Assembly (NCBI GenBank): GCA_023435225.1 | Contig: JAEYRX010000064.1 | Location: 1-64,000 of the forward strand | Direction of reading: 5' to 3' | DNA length: 64,000 bases | From: Bacillota bacterium | Lineage (GTDB): Bacteria > Bacillota > UBA4882 > UBA8346 | Part shown: piece after piece, positions 52,584 through 63,232 of the stretch | How positions within the stretch are numbered: the first letter of the stretch is position 1 | Layout of the letters: the number at the start of each line of letters is the position of its first letter | Program-made: the position numbers and the translations under genes | Notes under the pieces: model-generated | What the model was told of the DNA's origin: nothing | Databases searched by the model: none | The model's input: only the letters and a program-made list of their open reading frames with translations

Positions 52584-53558
52584 CTAAAAATAATCCGGCT
52601 TCGGTGAATTAATAATATTTTCAAGGTATTGATATAAAGTCTCGGTTACCGGAGTCGGAATACCATGCTTTTCCCCTAGTCTTATTATTGAACCGCCTAA
52701 TATCTCCAACTCATTCCGTTTTTTACGTTGCTCAATATCTCGTTGAAGAGAGGTTTTCAGCTCATAAGGAAACTTCTTCCCTTTTATAAGCGACTCTTCT
52801 ACAATACTATCCTTTAACTCCACTTTTTCAGCCTTAGCAATCAAATGAATTTCGGACATAATTTCCTTAACATATCTACATAATTGTTCATCGGCCATAA
52901 CCTCTCCAATAGTTCGATCTGCAAAAGCAGTCACCAGTCCAAAGGCTGCAATAAAAATGAACTTCTCCCAAATTGCCGGATATGGGTTATCAAAACATTT
53001 ATAATTAATCCCGGTAACATTAAACAGTTCAAATATCCATTCCGGTATCGCCGAATGGCAGGGTTCTAATCCGAAAATCAGTAAATCACCGCCTGAATGA
53101 ACCACTATCCCCGGTTTTTCAATATATCCTCCTACATAAACGCAACCGGGTAAAACTACTCCTTTATGTACTATGTTCCGAATTCTTTGGTCAATAGCAA
53201 CTCCATTAAGTAAAGGGATTATTAAAGTGTTATCATTTGAATATCGGGCAATCCACTCAGTAGCTTGATCCAAGTCATAACCTTTAACACATAACAGAAT
53301 CAAATCCATTTGCGGTAACTCCGATAAATCATCAACCGCTAACTTTGGGCGGCAAACTACATTCCCCAATTGAGTTGACTTTAAGAGTAAACCACCGTCC
53401 CTTATCTTCTGAAGATGTTCACCCCGGGCTACAAAATAAATCTCAAATTGACTATCAGTTTGGTTTAAAATATGGGCCATCCTACCTCCGAATGAACCGC
53501 CAACCCCTCCCATACCATAAATGCATATTCTTTTTATCTCATTTTTATTAGCCGTCAA
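52584..53558 (-). CDS. panE: Ketopantoate reductase family protein
   Basis: PanE/ApbA reduces 2-dehydropantoate with NADPH. The Rossmann motif CIYGMGGVGGSFG is at 12-24, CVKGYDL near 90 and the catalytic-Lys region FDNPYPAIWEKFIFIAA near 190. Length 324 residues. It starts with TTG and has GGATGGAG about 8 bases upstream. Paralogues act on other 2-keto acids, so the exact substrate is not certain without panB or panC nearby. Confidence 0.8.
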   Translation of the reverse strand: MTANKNEIKRICIYGMGGVGGSFGGRMAHILNQTDSQFEIYFVARGEHLQKIRDGGLLLKSTQLGNVVCRPKLAVDDLSELPQMDLILLCVKGYDLDQATEWIARYSNDNTLIIPLLNGVAIDQRIRNIVHKGVVLPGCVYVGGYIEKPGIVVHSGGDLLIFGLEPCHSAIPEWIFELFNVTGINYKCFDNPYPAIWEKFIFIAAFGLVTAFADRTIGEVMADEQLCRYVKEIMSEIHLIAKAEKVELKDSIVEESLIKGKKFPYELKTSLQRDIEQRKKRNELEILGGSIIRLGEKHGIPTPVTETLYQYLENIINSPKPDYF

Positions 53559-53930
53559 TCTTATTCTCCATCCTTTCCTAAGTAAATTATTATCAGGTAA
53601 TAATATCTGTTTATAATAGTATATAATAGTACTAACTAATAATGCAATATTTTCTTTAGGGGAAAGAAAATATCATGGCAGCCCCAATTCTTATACCAAA
53701 TAACAAAAACTTAACTTATTTAAGGTTGCTATTTATGAGATTTCCACGTATAATCATATTAGCAAATGGCAATATTGAATGAGGGTCACTCTTAATATAA
53801 AGAGTGTTTGGAATAACCATTAAGAGTTTTATGCTTTTCCCAATATCCATCGCTCCGTTAAGGCATTCCTCTTTTTCTCTCAATTTATATCCCTGCTGGT
53901 TGCGTAAATAATTAATTGAAGGATGTATTT
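53559..53930 (+). other. Leader region of the DEAD-box helicase gene
   Basis: No gene is seen in this 370-base spacer. The arm CACTCTTAAT (53787-53796) can pair with AAGAGTG (53800-53806, 7 bp) or with ATTAAGAGT (53819-53827, 9 bp). These pairings exclude each other. Long structured leaders are known for cold-shock RNA helicases. Confidence 0.4.
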
Positions 53931-55568
53931 ATGAAAAATTTACTCTTTAAGGACCTTAACCTCTCCAAAGAGGTGCAAAAGGCCATTTTTGACATGGGCT
54001 TTGAAGAAGCTACGCCGATTCAATCCCAATCGATCCCCCACATTTTAGAAGGGACTGATATGATCGGTCAGGCCCAGACAGGAACCGGCAAAACATGTGC
54101 TTTCGGGATACCGGCGGTAGAAATGATTAAGCCGGAAACAGCGGGAATTCAGGCTTTAATTCTCTGTCCGACCCGGGAATTAGCCATTCAAACAGCTGAA
54201 GAACTGAAAAGTGTTTCCAAATATAAAAAAGGTCTAAAAATATTATCTGTTTATGGCGGCCAACCAATTGAACGTCAAATAACCGCTTTACGGATGAATC
54301 CACAGATTATTATCGGAACTCCGGGGCGGGTCATGGACCACTTGCGGAGGAAGACCTTAAAATTAGCTCAGCTAAAAATGATGATTCTTGATGAAGCAGA
54401 TGAGATGTTAAACATGGGGTTCCGCGATGACATCGACACTATCTTGAAAGAAATGCCCAAATCTAAACAGACCATTCTTTTCTCAGCCACTATGCCTAGG
54501 GAAATTATGGACTTAACCGCTAAATATCAAAAAAATCCTGTTGTGATTAAAGCTGTCCATCAGGAACTCACCGTACCCAAGATCGAACAGTATTATCTCG
54601 AAGTACGGCAAACAAACAAATTGGATATTCTCACCCGGTTGATTGATGCCAACAACATTAAGCTATCGCTAATTTTTTGTAATACTAAAAAACGGGTTGA
54701 TGAATTAGCCTCTAATTTACAGGCCAGAGGATACTTAGCCGAGGCGCTTCATGGTGATATGCGGCAAACTCAGCGTGATAAGGTAATGGCAAAGTTTAGA
54801 CAAAGGAAGATTGACGTTTTAATTGCCACCGATGTGGCAGCCCGCGGGATTGACGTTGATGATATCGAAGCGGTGTTTAACTATGATATTCCCAGTGACG
54901 AAGAATATTATGTCCACCGAATTGGCAGAACCGGCAGGGCCGGCCGCACCGGTAAAGCCTATACTTTTGTTTCCGGCCGGGAAATATATAAACTTAAAGA
55001 TATTCAACGTTATACCAAATCTTCAATTTCACTTCAAAAACCACCATCAATAATTGATGTTGAGGAGATTAAGGTCAATCATATTTTGGATAATGTCAAG
55101 ACAACCCTCAACCGGGGAGAACTGTCCAAATATGTCGCCTATATCGAAAAAATGCTGGAAGATAGTGGAGTCAATGAAAAAGGGAATTATATTACTACCC
55201 TAGACATTGCTGCAGCTTTTTTGAAAAATATTGCAGAACAAAATACCCGGGGATTGGAAACTACTGAAGAATTAATCTCGGAAACAAAGCCGAAAAACAA
55301 TATGGTCCGGCTTTTCATCAACGTCGGCCGTGATGATCAAATTCAACGCAAGCATATTTTGCAAGGTATCGCTGCCAACACCAGTCTACCCGAAAAGTTA
55401 ATCGGCACCATCAACGTCTTCGACCGTTTTTCTTTTGCCGAGATACCCCGGGAATATGAATCCGAAGTTTTACGGTCCGGAAGAAGCATTAAACTTAATG
55501 GCCGCAGGATTAATATTGAAAAAGCTAATCAAAAGCCAACCGCCGAAAGAGCCGCTCAGGTTTCTTAG
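53931..55568 (+). CDS. deaD: DEAD-box RNA helicase, DeaD/CsdA type
   Basis: This ATP-dependent helicase remodels RNA in ribosome assembly and cold adaptation. Motifs: Q motif GFEEATPIQ, Walker A AQTGTGKT, PTRELA, DEAD, SAT, and HRIGRTGRAGRTG. A C-terminal DbpA-type RNA-binding domain (~450-535: VRLFINVGRDDQI) follows the helicase core. The ATG at 53931 has GAAGGATG 7 bases upstream; a TTG five codons earlier overlaps that site. Length 545 residues. It ends at a strong terminator. Confidence 0.94.
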   Translation: MKNLLFKDLNLSKEVQKAIFDMGFEEATPIQSQSIPHILEGTDMIGQAQTGTGKTCAFGIPAVEMIKPETAGIQALILCPTRELAIQTAEELKSVSKYKKGLKILSVYGGQPIERQITALRMNPQIIIGTPGRVMDHLRRKTLKLAQLKMMILDEADEMLNMGFRDDIDTILKEMPKSKQTILFSATMPREIMDLTAKYQKNPVVIKAVHQELTVPKIEQYYLEVRQTNKLDILTRLIDANNIKLSLIFCNTKKRVDELASNLQARGYLAEALHGDMRQTQRDKVMAKFRQRKIDVLIATDVAARGIDVDDIEAVFNYDIPSDEEYYVHRIGRTGRAGRTGKAYTFVSGREIYKLKDIQRYTKSSISLQKPPSIIDVEEIKVNHILDNVKTTLNRGELSKYVAYIEKMLEDSGVNEKGNYITTLDIAAAFLKNIAEQNTRGLETTEELISETKPKNNMVRLFINVGRDDQIQRKHILQGIAANTSLPEKLIGTINVFDRFSFAEIPREYESEVLRSGRSIKLNGRRINIEKANQKPTAERAAQVS

Positions 55569-55600
55569 TACTATAATTCCATTTTTTAATCAATTGCTGA

Positions 55601-55634
55601 AAAACCTTCTCATTTTTAATGAGGAGGTTTTTTT
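55601..55634 (+). terminator. Terminator of the helicase gene
   Basis: AACCTTCTCAT pairs with ATGAGGAGGTT (one mismatch) around TTTTA and is followed by a T run. Confidence 0.85.
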
Positions 55635-55756
55635 ACTAATGATATACTTTGACCCGACCATTCTACCAAAATTAAATCAATTAAGGAAACCACGTAGGAT
55701 TCATCGGGGAATTGTCGAAATACTATTACCATCTAAAATTAGTAAAGGGAATATTT

Positions 55757-57679
55757 ATGAATATCTTATCGGCAGACAAAATTTCCAAACATTATGGGCT
55801 CAATTCTTTATTTTCTGATATAAGCTTCGGCATTGAAGAGGGTGAAAAGATCGGTCTAATCGGGATTAATGGAGCCGGTAAGTCAACCTTGCTAAAAATA
55901 CTGGTTGGAATTGAAGAGCCGGATGAAGGACAGGTAATTACCGCTAACAATATCCGGATTGGTTATTTATCACAAAACCCGGTTTTCGATCCTGAAAGTA
56001 CCGTATTGGAGAGTGTGCTTCAAGGGAAATCGCTCTTAATGAATCTGATCCGGGAGTATGAAACCACTTTACTTCAAGTTGAAAACGGAATGGCCGATCC
56101 AGAGAACCAGCAGAAACTACTCCGGTTAGGACTGCAGATGGACGAAGCCCAAGCTTGGCAGCTCGAGAGCGAGGCAAAAAAGATCTTAACCAGGTTAGGT
56201 ATAACTGATTTTAACTCTAAAATCGGTATACTCTCCGGCGGCCGGCGTAAACGGGTCGCTTTGGCGGGAGCATTAATTAATCCGGTGGAGTTACTAGTTC
56301 TTGACGAACCGACCAACCAGATTGACAATCAGACCGTTGATTGGCTGGAACAATATCTGAAAGAACGTAAAGGCGCACTCATCATGATAACCCATGACCG
56401 TTATTTTTTGGATCGAGTGGTTGACCGAATCTTTGAATTACACGGGGGAAATCTATATAGTTATGCAGGAAACTATAGTTTATTTTTAGAAAAAAAGGCG
56501 GAACGCGAAGAGTTTGAACTATCAATGACGGCAAAACGACAAAACCTATACCGCCGCGAACTAGCTTGGATTAGACGGGGAGCTAAAGCGCGTTCAACCA
56601 AACAACAAGCCCGTATCGACCGTTTTGAAAAGCTCCAGTCCCAAATGATTAATGCTGAAAATAATAACATTATTGAGATTGCTTCCTCCGGTTCCACCCG
56701 GCTGGGGAAAAAGATTGTTGTATTAAGAAATGTAAGTAAAAGCTTTCCCGGTAAACCATTGATTTTAGATTTTAATTATGCTTTCTCCAACAATGATCGA
56801 GTTGGAATCATCGGCCCAAATGGAGTTGGCAAATCGACCTTATTAAACCTAATCTCCGGCAACCTCAAACCGGATCAAGGAGAAGTTGACATAGGTTCTA
56901 CGGTTAAATTCGGTTTTTTCACCCAGGAACATTCGGAAATGAATGAGAGTCTCCGCGTGATTGATTATATCAAGGAACAAGCTGAATTTTTACCTACCGC
57001 CGACGGTGGGACTATTAGCGCCTCCCAAATGTTGGAACGTTTCCTGTTTCCACCATCGATCCAATATACTCCGATCGCCAACTTATCCGGTGGCGAGAAA
57101 CGCCGTCTTTATTTATTACGGATTCTAATGAGCGCCCCAAATGTGCTCCTACTGGATGAACCAACCAATGACCTTGATATCCAAACCTTAAGTATTTTAG
57201 AGAATTATCTGGAGGATTTCCCAGGGGTGGTTATTACCGTCTCACATGACCGTTACTTTTTAGACCGGATTGCAGGAAAGATCCTGGCTTTTGAGGTTAA
57301 TAGTTCTATTCAACATTTTGTAGGGAACTATAGCGACTACTTGGAATATCAAAAAAGCCGGAATAAATCAATTACACCGGCGGCTGCTCAAAAAAATACA
57401 TCGGCTCCTCCCAATAATGACGCTCACCGTAAAGAGCGGCCACTAAAACTAAGTTTTAAAGAACAGCGTGAATTTGATGGGATAGATGCTTTAATTACGG
57501 ATGTGGAAGAAAAACTTAAGGAGAATCAGCGTAAAATAACCGATACCGGCAGCGATTATCTCAAACTTCAGGAATTAACAGCCATTCAAGAAAAACTGCA
57601 ACAACAGCTGGAGGAGTTAATGAAACGTTGGGTTTATCTAAATGAGCGTGTTGAGGAGATTGCTAAAAACAAAACATAA
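55757..57679 (+). CDS. ABC-F family ATPase
   Basis: Two ABC domains on one chain with no membrane part. First: GINGAGKST, LSGGRRKRVALAGAL, VLDEPTNQID. Second: GPNGVGKST, LSGGEKRRLYLLRIL, LLDEPTNDLD. A charged linker lies between them and a coiled coil at the end (~565-640), as in Uup/YdiF. ABC-F proteins act on the ribosome, freeing stalled complexes or giving antibiotic tolerance. The ATG at 55757 has AAAGGGA upstream and gives 640 residues. Confidence 0.92.
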   Translation: MNILSADKISKHYGLNSLFSDISFGIEEGEKIGLIGINGAGKSTLLKILVGIEEPDEGQVITANNIRIGYLSQNPVFDPESTVLESVLQGKSLLMNLIREYETTLLQVENGMADPENQQKLLRLGLQMDEAQAWQLESEAKKILTRLGITDFNSKIGILSGGRRKRVALAGALINPVELLVLDEPTNQIDNQTVDWLEQYLKERKGALIMITHDRYFLDRVVDRIFELHGGNLYSYAGNYSLFLEKKAEREEFELSMTAKRQNLYRRELAWIRRGAKARSTKQQARIDRFEKLQSQMINAENNNIIEIASSGSTRLGKKIVVLRNVSKSFPGKPLILDFNYAFSNNDRVGIIGPNGVGKSTLLNLISGNLKPDQGEVDIGSTVKFGFFTQEHSEMNESLRVIDYIKEQAEFLPTADGGTISASQMLERFLFPPSIQYTPIANLSGGEKRRLYLLRILMSAPNVLLLDEPTNDLDIQTLSILENYLEDFPGVVITVSHDRYFLDRIAGKILAFEVNSSIQHFVGNYSDYLEYQKSRNKSITPAAAQKNTSAPPNNDAHRKERPLKLSFKEQREFDGIDALITDVEEKLKENQRKITDTGSDYLKLQELTAIQEKLQQQLEELMKRWVYLNERVEEIAKNKT

Positions 57680-57776
57680 TACCTCTTAATACTAACAAAA
57701 TTCTCTACCAGGTAAATATAAAACCATATTATACATAGTTTGAAGTGGGAAAGTTGACTTAAAAAGGAGTGTCGGT

Positions 57777-59000
57777 ATGAATAAAAACCACCGGACCACT
57801 AATACCACTGTAACTGTTTTCAAAGAAGACAATACCCCCTTGGCCAATCAGGAAATTACAGTTACCCAAACCAATCATAAATTCCTTTTTGGCTGTAATG
57901 GTTTTGACTTTGTTCCGCTGGCCAATAACGAACTGACTGGAAAAGAAAAGGAAGAACAGGAAAAACTCCTGGACAAATTCTTGAAACTCTTTAATTTTGT
58001 TACTTTACCTTTTTATTGGGGCCATTTTGAACCGGTCCAAGGCCAACCGGATACCCGACGATTGACCACAGCCGCTCAGTGGTGTGTGGCACATAACTTG
58101 CTGGTCAAAGGCCACCCGCTTTGCTGGCATACCTTAACCGCCGATTGGTTATTGAACATGACCAACGAGCAGATCTTGGAAACACAGATTAACCGGATAA
58201 AAAGGGAAGTTACCGGTTTTGCCGGATTGATTGATATCTGGGATGTGGTAAATGAAGCTGTAATCATGCCGATTTTTGATAAATATAACAATGGCATTAC
58301 CCGGATCTGCAAACAACTGGGTCGGATCGAGACAATCCGGACCATATTCGATACGGCTAGAGCCGCCAATCCCGATGCTGTTTTATTATTGAATCATTTT
58401 GATGTTTCACCGGCCTTTGATATCCTGGTTGAAGGCTGCCTGGAAACAGGGATTAAAATAGATGTTATCGGTATTCAATCCCATATGCATCAAGGCTATT
58501 GGGGAGTGGAAAAAACCCTACAAGTACTTGAACAATTTGAACGATTTAAGCTGCCAATCCATTTTACCGAATCCACTATAATATCCGGTCGACTGATGCC
58601 CCCGGAGATTATTGATCTGAATGATTACCAAGTAAAAGACTGGCCCAGCACTCCGCAAAGAGAAGACCGCCAAGTCGAAGAAACCTTACTGCACTATAAA
58701 ACATTGTTTGCCCATCCGTTAGTTGAAGGTATAACCTGGTGGGACTTTATGGACGGTAAATGGTTAAATGCCCCAGGTGGTCTGATCCGCCGGGACGGCT
58801 CTAGTAAACCTGCATACGAAGAGCTTCTGAAACTAGTCAAAAGTGAGTGGTGGATCCCGCCGACCAAATTTACCACCGATCAGGAAGGAAAAATCAATTT
58901 CCAAGGTTATTTGGGAGAATATGAATTAATAACCGCCGGTAAAAAGGTGTCTTTCAATTTGACTAAGAAGGATTCAGAAAACGTCAAAATAAAAATCTGA
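57777..59000 (+). CDS. GH10 family glycoside hydrolase, cytoplasmic
   Basis: GH10 enzymes are mostly endo-beta-1,4-xylanases. The acid/base Glu160 is in IWDVVNEA and the nucleophile Glu265 in IHFTES; GHPLCWHT (112-119) and GITWWDFMDGKW complete the site. A beta-strand lead (1-35) and a ~50-residue C-terminal beta piece flank the barrel. No signal peptide is present, so it would act on imported oligosaccharides. AAAGGAG lies before the ATG. Length 407 residues. No sugar transporter is adjacent. Confidence 0.88.
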   Translation: MNKNHRTTNTTVTVFKEDNTPLANQEITVTQTNHKFLFGCNGFDFVPLANNELTGKEKEEQEKLLDKFLKLFNFVTLPFYWGHFEPVQGQPDTRRLTTAAQWCVAHNLLVKGHPLCWHTLTADWLLNMTNEQILETQINRIKREVTGFAGLIDIWDVVNEAVIMPIFDKYNNGITRICKQLGRIETIRTIFDTARAANPDAVLLLNHFDVSPAFDILVEGCLETGIKIDVIGIQSHMHQGYWGVEKTLQVLEQFERFKLPIHFTESTIISGRLMPPEIIDLNDYQVKDWPSTPQREDRQVEETLLHYKTLFAHPLVEGITWWDFMDGKWLNAPGGLIRRDGSSKPAYEELLKLVKSEWWIPPTKFTTDQEGKINFQGYLGEYELITAGKKVSFNLTKKDSENVKIKI

Positions 59001-59206
59001 TAAAACAATAATCTATAAAGAATTTAGTTAAAAACCTGGAGTACTGCTTCACCATGTTTTTTAACTTCACTAAAGATGATTAATGGGATTAAGTCTACGA
59101 AATATGCTAAACCAGTAAAAGTTCAAAAATATGGGACATAAATGAATTAAGTATAAAAGAAATTCGGTTACTAGAAAATTAGATAAATCGATACCTTGGA
59201 AGGATA

Positions 59207-61363
59207 TTATAATATGAGCTTTTTAACATCGTCTTCCGGCATTGGTTTGTAATAAAGAAATCCCTGTCCGATTCCGCAACCCATTTCTTTTAAAATATTA
59301 TTTTGTTCCGGTTTCTCGATCCCCTCGGCGATAATTTGCAGATCCAATGTTTCGGCAATCCCGATAATATTACTTAATATTCGTTGCATCTTACCATCGG
59401 TTTCCATTCCCATAATAAATGAACGATCCACTTTAATTCCGTCAAGGGGTAACTGCCTTAGCAGGTTCATGGCGGAATACCCCGTTCCAAAATCATCCAA
59501 ATAAGTTTTTACTCCCAATTTTTCTATTCCCTTCAACTTTTGAACACACTCCTCCACGGAATCAATGATGGAAGATTCCGTAATTTCGATGGCTATACAT
59601 TCCGGGGGTACGCCGGTTTTTTTTAATCCTTCCTTAATAACGTCAACAATTTCCAAACCCATGATTTGTTTAGGCGAAAAGTTAATCGAGATCACGATTT
59701 TGTCTTTTCTCCCCTCATTAATACTTTTTGCAAACCGGCAGGCTTTTTGAAATACCCATTGGCCTATAGCTTTGATATGCCCGGACTCTTCCGCCACCGG
59801 AATAAAATCCTTGGGAGAAATTATGCCTCGTTCCGGGTCATTCCAACGTAATAACGCTTCCAACCCGATAATTTCCCCATTGTTGAGGTCAACCTGGGGT
59901 TGATAATATACTACAAACCATTCTCGCTCATAGGCTTCCCGCAGCCGGTTGGCAATCCATATTTTTTGGTGGATATGATCATATAACGAGTTGTTATATA
60001 CGAGAACTCCGTTTTTCCCTTGTTTCTTAACTTGGTTCATAGCCAGTTCCGCATTTTTCAATAACTCAAGAGGAGTATTTCCATGCTCCGGGTATAAGGC
60101 GATCCCGATACTGGATGTGATATTAAATACACTATTATTTACTGTAAAGGGGATATTCAATGAACTTTGCACTTGTTTTATTAATTCAGCCAATAGTTCC
60201 GGGGTTAATTCAAATGGAAAAACCATCGCAAATTCGTCGCCATTAATCCGGGCGACAACTTTGTCGCAATCATTGATTTCCAGAAAGCGTCGCCCAGCTT
60301 CATATAGTATCCGGTCACCCGTCTCCTGTCCCATAAAACTATTAACATCCTTAAAGTTATCCAAGTCGATATAAATAACTCCGAATTTGAAGTTTTTATT
60401 ATTTTCCTGAATGCGCTTTTCCAAATAATCTTTGTAATAAATACGGTTGGGCAAGTCCGTTAGTGAATCATGGAAAGCCATATGTTTGTAATTGGCTTCA
60501 CTTTCCCGCAAAGCGTTTTCCATAGTAATCCGTTTTTCCAGCATCGCATTGGCGCCTATAGCCAGAGTGGTAAATTCTGCAAAGGGGATGTTGATGGTGT
60601 CCATTTTGTCCTTGCCGTCCACCGTATTGATGAAGAAATTATTAAATCCGGTAATTACCTTTTCAAGCTTTTGTTCCATTCTGCGATTGGCCAGGAGTAA
60701 AAGGATGGTAAAAAACAACGCAATCAAGATATTAATCAATATTCCGCGAAGTAAATCTTGAATCATCGCTGATTGTTTTTTGGCGATCTCCGTATTAATT
60801 TCATCAAGGTAAACTCCTGCTCCAATATACCAACCCCACTCGGGAACGGGCAAAACATAACTTATTTTGGGAGCCGAGCGTTTCCCGTCTATGGGAGGCA
60901 TCACATATTCCAAATAGCCTCCACCCGCCTTGGCGGTAATGATAAGTTCTCGAACCACCTTTTTCCCGTTTACATCGGTTATTTCGAGGCCATTCTTTCC
61001 TTTATTAGGTCCGAATATCGTAATTCCCTCATAGGTGCTGGAAAATAAGTAGCCCACATCAGGCCAGTTTAAATTTTCCAATATTATTGCGGCATGTTTC
61101 ATTGCCAGAGCCTTTTTATTTTCGGGATATATTTCTCGTAAACGTTTTAATATACTCCGAGCTTGTTCCACCTCGGCCCGGATTCGGGCTTTACGGTTTT
61201 CCACATATGAGCTTCTCAGCTGGCTGGATTCTTCCATGAATCGTAAAGAATACGTTATAATTTCAGTCAAAGTAACAAGGATCAATAATATCAAAACGGT
61301 TGTCAGTATACGTTTGATAATATATTTACTAATTTCCTCAGGCTTCCGGTTTTTATTCCTCAT
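59207..61363 (-). CDS. Cache-GGDEF-EAL cyclic di-GMP signalling protein
   Basis: Two membrane helices (~20-42 and ~205-228) bound an extracytoplasmic single-Cache domain (YLFSSTYEGITIFGPNKG, PEWGWYIGAGVYLDEI). The GGDEF domain reads INGDEF instead of GGDEF, a variant of uncertain activity. The EAL domain keeps its catalytic set: LEALLRW, DDFGTGYS, KVDRSFI, AEGIE and IGQGFLYYKP, so phosphodiesterase activity is likely. The ATG at 61363 has GAGGTAAGG upstream; the longer frame from 61405 lacks a site. Length 718 residues. Confidence 0.92.
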   Translation of the reverse strand: MRNKNRKPEEISKYIIKRILTTVLILLILVTLTEIITYSLRFMEESSQLRSSYVENRKARIRAEVEQARSILKRLREIYPENKKALAMKHAAIILENLNWPDVGYLFSSTYEGITIFGPNKGKNGLEITDVNGKKVVRELIITAKAGGGYLEYVMPPIDGKRSAPKISYVLPVPEWGWYIGAGVYLDEINTEIAKKQSAMIQDLLRGILINILIALFFTILLLLANRRMEQKLEKVITGFNNFFINTVDGKDKMDTINIPFAEFTTLAIGANAMLEKRITMENALRESEANYKHMAFHDSLTDLPNRIYYKDYLEKRIQENNKNFKFGVIYIDLDNFKDVNSFMGQETGDRILYEAGRRFLEINDCDKVVARINGDEFAMVFPFELTPELLAELIKQVQSSLNIPFTVNNSVFNITSSIGIALYPEHGNTPLELLKNAELAMNQVKKQGKNGVLVYNNSLYDHIHQKIWIANRLREAYEREWFVVYYQPQVDLNNGEIIGLEALLRWNDPERGIISPKDFIPVAEESGHIKAIGQWVFQKACRFAKSINEGRKDKIVISINFSPKQIMGLEIVDVIKEGLKKTGVPPECIAIEITESSIIDSVEECVQKLKGIEKLGVKTYLDDFGTGYSAMNLLRQLPLDGIKVDRSFIMGMETDGKMQRILSNIIGIAETLDLQIIAEGIEKPEQNNILKEMGCGIGQGFLYYKPMPEDDVKKLIL

Positions 61364-61849
61364 CTTAACCTTACCTCGGTAACCGTTTACATTACGGGAT
61401 TCCAAATTTCATAACTAATACAGGCTTTCCCATGTTTCAGTATTTGAAAGTATCATACTCTTATATTGGAGAATGTTATATATCTTATATTTTCGACAAT
61501 TTGTAAAAAATCTTTAAATTGTCGGATTTATTAGAAAGATTTTAGATTATAGATTTGATTATCGCAGATTTAACCATGTTTAAACTTTGGTAACTATGAT
61601 TCATTTTCTTATTATCGAAGATCAACACTATGAAGAACCTTTAGTATCAACTGGATTACTTATATTTTTATCATATCAACAATCAAATAAAGTAAAGTGC
61701 GTCAAAAAAGCGCCCCTTTAGGCGCTTTTAAAAATTATTTTTTACAAATTATTTTGTTTCAGACTTTGATAATTAATAATGTTCGAAAGTGAATCTTATT
61801 CTATGGTTATAGCCAAAACAGTTGTAATTCTACCCATTAGTTAAAGTCC
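61364..61849. other. Intergenic region, no gene seen
   Basis: AT-rich spacer. Apart from the terminator at 61706-61729, nothing coding or clearly regulatory is visible. Confidence 0.5.
61706..61729. terminator. Terminator downstream of the rRNA methyltransferase gene
   Basis: AAAAGCGCC (61706-61714) pairs with GGCGCTTTT (61721-61729), extended by T residues on the minus strand. Confidence 0.8.
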
Positions 61850-63232
61850 TTATCTTCGTTCAACCCTCGCCACACACTCGACGTGATAAGTATGGGGAAA
61901 CATATCCACCGGCTGAATCTCCACCACTTTGTATCCCAAATTGTTTAAAATTTTCAAATCCCTGGCCATTGTGCTTGGATTACAACTAACATACACTATC
62001 CGCCTGATGTTATTCTGGGACATACTTTTCAATACAACTTCCTCACAACCGGATCTAGGGGGGTCTACTACCCCGACATCAAACTCGATCCCGCCCTTCA
62101 CTAACTGAGGTAATACCGTTTCAATCGACCCTACAATGAACTGGGTATTTCTAACCTCATTTACTTCAGCATTCTCCGTCGCATTTTTCACCGCTGCTGT
62201 TACTACTTCGATCCCATAAACCTTCTTGGCCCGCTCAGCTATGAAAAAGGTTAAGCTACCAACACCACAATAGGCATCCAGTACGGCTTCACTTCCAGAT
62301 AACCCGGCATATTCCACCGCTTTTCTGTATAATACCTCGGTTTGGACTGGGTTAACCTGGAAAAAAGATTCCGCCGCTATTTTAAACTTATAATTTCCGA
62401 TGTAATCAGTAATAGCATCGACTCCCCACAGCAACCTAGTCTCCGGTCCCAGGATCACATTACTTCGGGATTCATTGACGTTCTGCATCACGCTCTTAAT
62501 CTCCGGAAAATATCCGGCCAATTCCCGCGCCAGTTTAGCACCGACCAGAAATTGCTCGCCATTGGTGATAAATACTATCATCGCTTCATCGGTCCGGACG
62601 CCGTATTTCATCAGAACATGCCGTAATAAACCAGTTCCTGTCTGCTCATCATAAATTGAAACATGGTACTTCTCTACTACTTCTTTAATTACGGAAGCAA
62701 TCCGGTTGATCAGTTCCGGTTGTAACAAACAATTACCGGTGGCAGCGATAATTTGGTGGGTTCCTTTACGGTAAAACCCCATTACCACCTCGACATTCTT
62801 TACTCCCAAAGGATATTGGACCTTATTCCGGTAATGCCAAGGTTCGGACATTCCCAAGGTATGATGAACTTTTACCTCTTTTAAACCGCCAATCCTTTCA
62901 ACCGCATCAATAACCCGTTGTTGTTTTAAGTTTAACTGATCCTGGTAATTCAGATGTTGTAACTGACAACCACCACATAAACCAGCAATCCGGCAAGCAG
63001 GGTTGATCCGCTGGGAGGCCGGTCGTAGTATTCTTAGAACTGTTCCTCTGGCAAAGTTCTTTTTAACTTCAGTAATTTTAATTAGCGCCTGCTCTCCCTG
63101 GAGAACTTCCGGCACAAAAATAGTAAAGTTCCGAAATCGTCCGACTCCTTCACCCTCATAACCATATCCGTTAATATTCAATTCTATTTTTTGCCCCGGT
63201 TTAACCGGTGCTTCGCTTCGAACATTTTTCAC
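61850..63232 (-). CDS. 23S rRNA (uracil-5-)-methyltransferase RumA/RlmD type
   Basis: This enzyme methylates uracil C5 in 23S rRNA. A TRAM domain (~10-70) is followed by the 4Fe-4S site Cys80, Cys86, Cys89 (CRIAGLCGGCQ) and a later Cys in ATGNCLLQPE. The SAM motif is VLDAYCGVGSLTFF, then VVDPPRSGCEE and the catalytic Cys in VYVSCNPSTMARDL. Length 460 residues from a GTG start. Whether the target is U1939 or U747 cannot be told in Firmicutes. Confidence 0.92.
   Translation of the reverse strand: MKNVRSEAPVKPGQKIELNINGYGYEGEGVGRFRNFTIFVPEVLQGEQALIKITEVKKNFARGTVLRILRPASQRINPACRIAGLCGGCQLQHLNYQDQLNLKQQRVIDAVERIGGLKEVKVHHTLGMSEPWHYRNKVQYPLGVKNVEVVMGFYRKGTHQIIAATGNCLLQPELINRIASVIKEVVEKYHVSIYDEQTGTGLLRHVLMKYGVRTDEAMIVFITNGEQFLVGAKLARELAGYFPEIKSVMQNVNESRSNVILGPETRLLWGVDAITDYIGNYKFKIAAESFFQVNPVQTEVLYRKAVEYAGLSGSEAVLDAYCGVGSLTFFIAERAKKVYGIEVVTAAVKNATENAEVNEVRNTQFIVGSIETVLPQLVKGGIEFDVGVVDPPRSGCEEVVLKSMSQNNIRRIVYVSCNPSTMARDLKILNNLGYKVVEIQPVDMFPHTYHVECVARVERR

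Noticed and set aside
55435..55818. 127-codon plus-strand frame
   Set aside because: It spans the end of the helicase gene, its terminator and the start of the ABC-F gene in another frame.
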